A stretch of 64,000 nt of DNA. Origin: Bathymodiolus brooksi (Eukaryota > Mollusca > Bivalvia > Mytilida > Modiolidae). The notes under the pieces are model-generated. The model did no database searches. It was not told the DNA's origin and saw only the letters and a list, made by a program, of their open reading frames with translations. Location of the stretch: assembly GCA_963680875.1 (NCBI GenBank), contig OY804576.1, forward strand, positions 78,931,668 through 78,995,667, given 5' to 3'. A program made the translations under genes and the position numbers. Positions 59,301 through 64,000 of the stretch are shown here, one piece after another (the first letter of the stretch is position 1; each line of letters starts with the position of its first letter).

Positions 59301-62236
59301 ACACATAAATTTGTATCGAGTATACACAGAGAAAACCTTTAACACATAAATTTGTATCGAGTATACCCAGAAAAAAACCTTTTACACATAAATTTGTATC
59401 GAGTATACACAGAGAAAACCTTTAACACATAAATTTGTATCGAGTATACACAGAGAAAACCTTTAACACATAAATTTGTATCGAGTATACACAGAGAAAA
59501 CCTTTAACACATAAATTTGTATCGAGTATACCCAGAAAAAAACCTTTTACACATAAATTTGTATCGAGTATACACAGAGAAAACCTTTAACACATAAATT
59601 TGTATCGAGTATACACAGAGAAAACCTTTAACACATAAATTTGTATCGAGTATACACAGAGAAAACCTTTAACACATAAATTTGTATCGAGTATACACAG
59701 AGAAAACCTTTAACACATAAATTTGTATCGAGTATACCCAGAAAAAAACCTTTTACACATAAATTTGTATCGAGTATACACAGAGAAAACCTTTAACACA
59801 TAAATTTGTATCGAGTATACACAGAGAAAACCTTTAACACATAAATTTGTATCGAGTATACACAGAGAAAACCTTTAACACATAAATTTGTATCGAGTAT
59901 ACACAGAGAAAACCTTTTACACATAAATTTGTATCGAGTATACACAGAGAAAACCTTTAACACATAAATTTGTATCGAGTATACACAGAGAAAACCTTTA
60001 ACACATAAATTTGTATCGAGTATACACAGAGAAAACCTTTAACACATAAATTTGTATCGAGTATACCCATAGAAAACCTTTAACACATAAATTTGTATCG
60101 AGTATACCCAGAAAAAAACCTTTTACACATAAATTTGTATCGAGTATACACAGAGAAAACCTTTAACACATAAATTTGTATCGAGTATACACAGAGAAAA
60201 CCTTTAACACATAAATTTGTATCGAGTATACACAGAGAAAACCTTTAACACATAAATTTGTATCGAGTATACCCATAGAAAACCTTTTACACATAAATTT
60301 GTATCGAGTATACCCATAGAAAACCTTTAACACATAAATTTGTATCGAGTATACACAGAAAAAAACCTTTTACACATAAATTTGTATCGAGTATACCCAT
60401 AGAAAACCTTTAACACATAAATTTGTATCGAGTATACCCATAAAAAACCTTTAACACATAAATTTGTATCGAGTATACACAGAGAAAACCTTTAACACAT
60501 AAATTTGTATCGAGTATACCCATAGAAAACCTTTTACACATAAATTTGTATCGAGTATACCCATAGAAAACCTTTAACACATAAATTTGTATCGAGTATA
60601 CCCATAAAAAACCTTTAACACATAAATTTGTATCGAGTATACACAGAGAAAACCTTTAACACATAAATTTGTATCGAGTATACCCAGAGAAAACCTTTTA
60701 CACATAAATTTGTATCGAGTATACCCATAGAAAACCTTTTACACATAAATTTGTATCGAGTATACACAGAGAAAACCTTTAACACATAAATTTGTATCGA
60801 GTATACACAGAGAAAACCTTTAACACATAAATTTGTATCGAGTATACCCAGAAAAAAACCTTTTACACATAAATTTGTATCGAGTATACACAGAGAAAAC
60901 CTTTAACACATAAATTTGTATCGAGTATACACAGAGAAAACCTTTAACACATAAATTTGTATCGAGTATACCCATAGAAAACCTTTAACACATAAATTTG
61001 TATCGAGTATACACAGAGAAAACCTTTAACACATAAATTTGTATCGAGTATACCCAGAAAAAAACCTTTTACACATAAATTTGTATCGAGTATACACAGA
61101 GAAAACCTTTAACACATAAATTTGTATCGAGTATACACAGAGAAAACCTTTAACACATAAATTTGTATCGAGTATACCCAGAAAAAAACCTTTTACACAT
61201 AAATTTGTATCGAGTATACACAGAGAAAACCTTTAACACATAAATTTGTATCAAGTATACACAGAGAAAACCTTTAACACATAAATTTGTATCGAGTATA
61301 CACAGAGAAAACCTTTAACACATAAATTTGTATCGAGTATACACAGAGAAAACCTTTAACACATAAATTTGTATCGAGTATACCCAGAAAAAAACCTTTT
61401 ACACATAAATTTGTATCGAGTATACACAGAGAAAACCTTTAACACATAAATTTGTATCGAGTATACACAGAGAAAACCTTTAACACATAAATTTGTATCG
61501 AGTATACACAGAGAAAACCTTTAACACATAAATTTGTATCGAGTATACCCATAGAAAACCTTTTACACATAAATTTGTATCGAGTATACCCAGAGAAAAC
61601 CTTTAACACATAAATTTGTATCGAGTATACACAGAGAAAACCTTTAACACATAAATTTGTATCGAGTATACACAGAGAAAACCTTTAACACATAAATTTG
61701 TATCGAGTATACCCATAGAAAACCTTTAACACATAAATTTGTATCGAGTATACCCATAGAAAACCTTTAACACATAAATTTGTATCGAGTATACACAGAG
61801 AAAACCTTTTACACATAAATTTGTATCGAGTATACCCATAGAAAACCTTTAACACATAAATTTGTATCGAGTATACACAGAGAAAACCTTTAACACATAA
61901 ATTTGTATCGAGTATACCCATAGAAAACCTTTAACACATAAATTTGTATCGAGTATACCCATAGAAAACCTTTAACACATAAATTTGTATCGAGTATACC
62001 CATAGAAAACCTTTAACACATAAATTTGTATCGAGTATACCCAGAAAAAAACCTTTTACACATAAATTTGTATCGAGTATACACAGAGAAAACCTTTTAC
62101 ACATAAATTTGTATCGAGTATACCCATAGAAAACCTTTTACACATAAATTTGTATCGAGTATACCCAGAAAACCTTTTACACATAAATTTGTATCGAGTA
62201 TACACAGAGAAAATATTTAATACATAAATTTGTATC
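56364..62236. repeat. 41-bp minisatellite, about 143 units
   Basis: Units contain 'aaaacctttaacacataaat' and 'ttgtatcgagtatac'. Three main junction types occur: cacagagaaaacc, cccatagaaaacc, and the 42-bp cccagaaaaaaacc that is followed by 'ttttac'. The unit matches 'aaaatctttatcacataatg' and 'ttgtatcgagtacac' at 4916-4951 of the SINE at 4800. Minus-strand frames made of a 41-residue repeat are by-products. Confidence 0.95.
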
Positions 62237-62261
62237 GAACGCACTTCGACATGGACGTTAA

Positions 62262-64000
62262 TCGAACTGGTAACTCAGTTTTATATTGATTTAGGTACTG
62301 ATTCAGTCGGTAGAACTGGTAACTCAGTTTTATATTGATTTAGGTACTGATTCAGTCGGTAGAACCGGTAACTCAGTTTTATATTGATTTAGGTACTGAT
62401 TCAGTCGGTAGAACTGGTAACTCAGTTTTATAATGATTTAGGTACTGATTCAGTCGGTAGAACTGGTAACTCAGTTTTATATTGATTTAGGTACTGATTC
62501 AGTCGGTAGAACTGGTAACTCAGTTTTATAATGATTTAGGTACTGATTCAGTCGGTAGAACTGGTAACTCAGGTTTATATTGATTTAGGTAATGATTCAG
62601 TCGGTAGAACTGGTAACTCAGGTTTATATTGATTTAGGTACTGATTCAGTCGGTAGAACTGGTAACTCAGGTTTATAATGATTTAAGTACTGATTCAGTC
62701 GGTAGAACTGGTAACTCAGGTTTATATTGATTTAGGTACTGATTCAGTCGGTAGAACTGGTAGCTCAGGTTTATATTGATTTAGGTACTGATTCAGTCGG
62801 TAGAACTGGTAACTCAGTTTTATATTGATTTAGGTACTGATTCAGTCGGTAGAACTGGTAACTCAGTTTTATATTGATTTAGGTACTGATTCAGTCGGTA
62901 GAACTGGTAACTCAGGTTTATATTGATTTAGGTAATGATTCAGTCGGTAGAACTGGTAACTCAGTTTTATATTGATTTAGGTACTGATTCAGTCGGTAGA
63001 ACTGGTAACTCAGTTTTATATTGATTTAGGTACTGATTCAGTCGGTAGAACTGGTAACTCAGTTTTATATTGATTTAGGTACTGATTCAGTCGGTAGAAC
63101 TGGTAACTCAGTTGTATATTGATTTAGGTACTGATTCAGTCGGTAGAACTGGTAACTCAGGTTTATATTGATTTAGGTACTGATTCAGTCGGTAGAACTG
63201 GTAACTCAGGTTTATATTGATTTAGGTACTGATTCAGTCGGTATAACTGGTAACTCAGTTTTATATTGATTTAGGTACTGATTCAGTCGGTAGAACTTGT
63301 AACTCAGTTTTATATTGATTTAGGTACTGATTCAGTCGGTAGAACTGGTAACTCAGGTTTATATTGATTTAGGTACTGATTCAGTCGGTAGAACTGGTAA
63401 CTCAGGTTTATATTGATTTAGGTAATGATTCAGTCGGTAGAACTGGTAACTCAGGTTTATATTGATTTAGGTACTGATTCAGTCGGTAGAACTGGTAGCT
63501 CAGGTTTATATTGATTTAGGTACTGATTCAGTCGGTAGAACTGGTAGCTCAGTTTTATATTGATTTAGGTACTGATTCAGTCGGTAGAACTGGTAACTCA
63601 GGTTTATATTGATTTAGGTAATGATTCAGTCGGTAGAACTGGTAGCTCAGGTTTATATTGATTTAGGTACTGATTCAGTCGGTAGAACTGGTAGCTCAGG
63701 TTTATATTGATTTAGGTACTGATTCAGTCGGTAGAACTGGTAGCTCAGTTTTATATTGATTTAGGTACTGATTCAGTCGGTAGAACTGGTAACTCAGGTT
63801 TATATTGATTTAGGTAATGATTCAGTCGGTAGAACTGGTAACTCAGTTTTATATTGATTTAAGTAATGATTCAGTCGGTAGAACTGGTAGCTCAGTTTTA
63901 TATTGATTTAGGTACTGATTCAGTCGGTAGAACTGGTAACTCAGGTTTATATTGATTTAGGTAATGATTCAGTCGGTAGAACTGGTAACTCAGTTTTATA
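62262..64000. repeat. 49-bp minisatellite, at least 35 units, cut by window end
   Basis: Units contain 'ggtaactcagttttatattg', 'atttaggtactgattcagtc' and 'ggtagaact'. Common variants are 'caggtttata', 'ggtaatgatt' and 'tagctcag'. The array begins within the tRNA-related head of the SINE, so each unit has a weak echo of the B-box region (gaactggtaactca beside gaactcacaacttt). Confidence 0.95.

Larger units (their letters stand above)
56200..64000 (-). mobile_element. One SINE copy expanded by two internal arrays
   Basis: The SINE 3' end is at 56205-56350 ('tttaatgcactttcaacaat', 'gagaaccttgagaaaaccac', 'agttctatcgagtac'). After the 41-bp array the same element resumes at 62229-62261 with 'cgaacgcacttcgacatgga' and 'cgttaatcgaactggtaact', matching 4943-4985 of the plain copy ('cgagtacacctcgccatgag', 'cgtgattcgaactcacaac'). 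The 49-bp array follows from the head region. The far end of the SINE lies outside the window. Confidence 0.75.

Noticed and set aside
56743..62244. Several minus-strand frames with a 41-residue repeat
   Set aside because: By-products of the 41-bp array read across three units.

Overview
The window looks like nuclear DNA from an animal, most probably a bivalve mollusc and perhaps a mussel. The signs are an interrupted F-box/LRR gene with canonical GT-AG splice sites, AT-rich non-coding DNA, several SINEs with tRNA-like heads, foldback and MITE-type DNA transposons, and two dispersed repeat families (here called A and B) whose sequences I associate from memory with mussel genomes. No bacterial operons, rRNA, functional tRNA or CRISPR was seen. 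The species assignment is inference.

Layout. 0.2-1.1 kb: a decayed tandem repeat. 1.15-3.44 kb: two family A copies, the second swollen by about 62 copies of a 31-bp unit. 4.4-5.1 kb: a family A copy and a SINE flanked by 36-bp direct repeats. 5.55-9.66 kb: the only convincing gene, an F-box/leucine-rich-repeat protein of about 632 residues in two exons with a 2.2-kb repeat-filled intron. 10.5-16.99 kb: hairpins, a 1.13-kb element with perfect 71-bp inverted repeats, a family B copy expanded into thirteen 30-bp units, an AAT microsatellite and SINE copies. 17.2-24.97 kb: two related foldback elements (E1, E2) with CGAAA-repeat inverted ends. E2 holds a second foldback element, which itself holds a 251-bp insertion. 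25-27.3 kb: local duplications and the 3' end of a dispersed element. 27.9-33.6 kb: a weak coding remnant, a 326-bp MITE and a 61-bp array. 33.6-38.6 kb: a 59-bp array of about 85 units. 39-55.7 kb: intergenic or intronic DNA with scattered family A, B and SINE copies and long hairpins. 56.2-64 kb: one SINE copy that contains two different arrays, 41 bp x about 143 and 49 bp x at least 35, the second running off the window.

The main pattern is that tandem arrays start inside dispersed elements. At least four of the six clear arrays (31, 30, 41 and 49 bp) are multiplied internal segments of a recognisable element, with the rest of that element still on both sides (one side only for the 49-bp array, which is cut by the window edge). 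Nearly all long open frames outside the F-box gene come from these arrays and are not genes. Copy numbers depend on the assembly.
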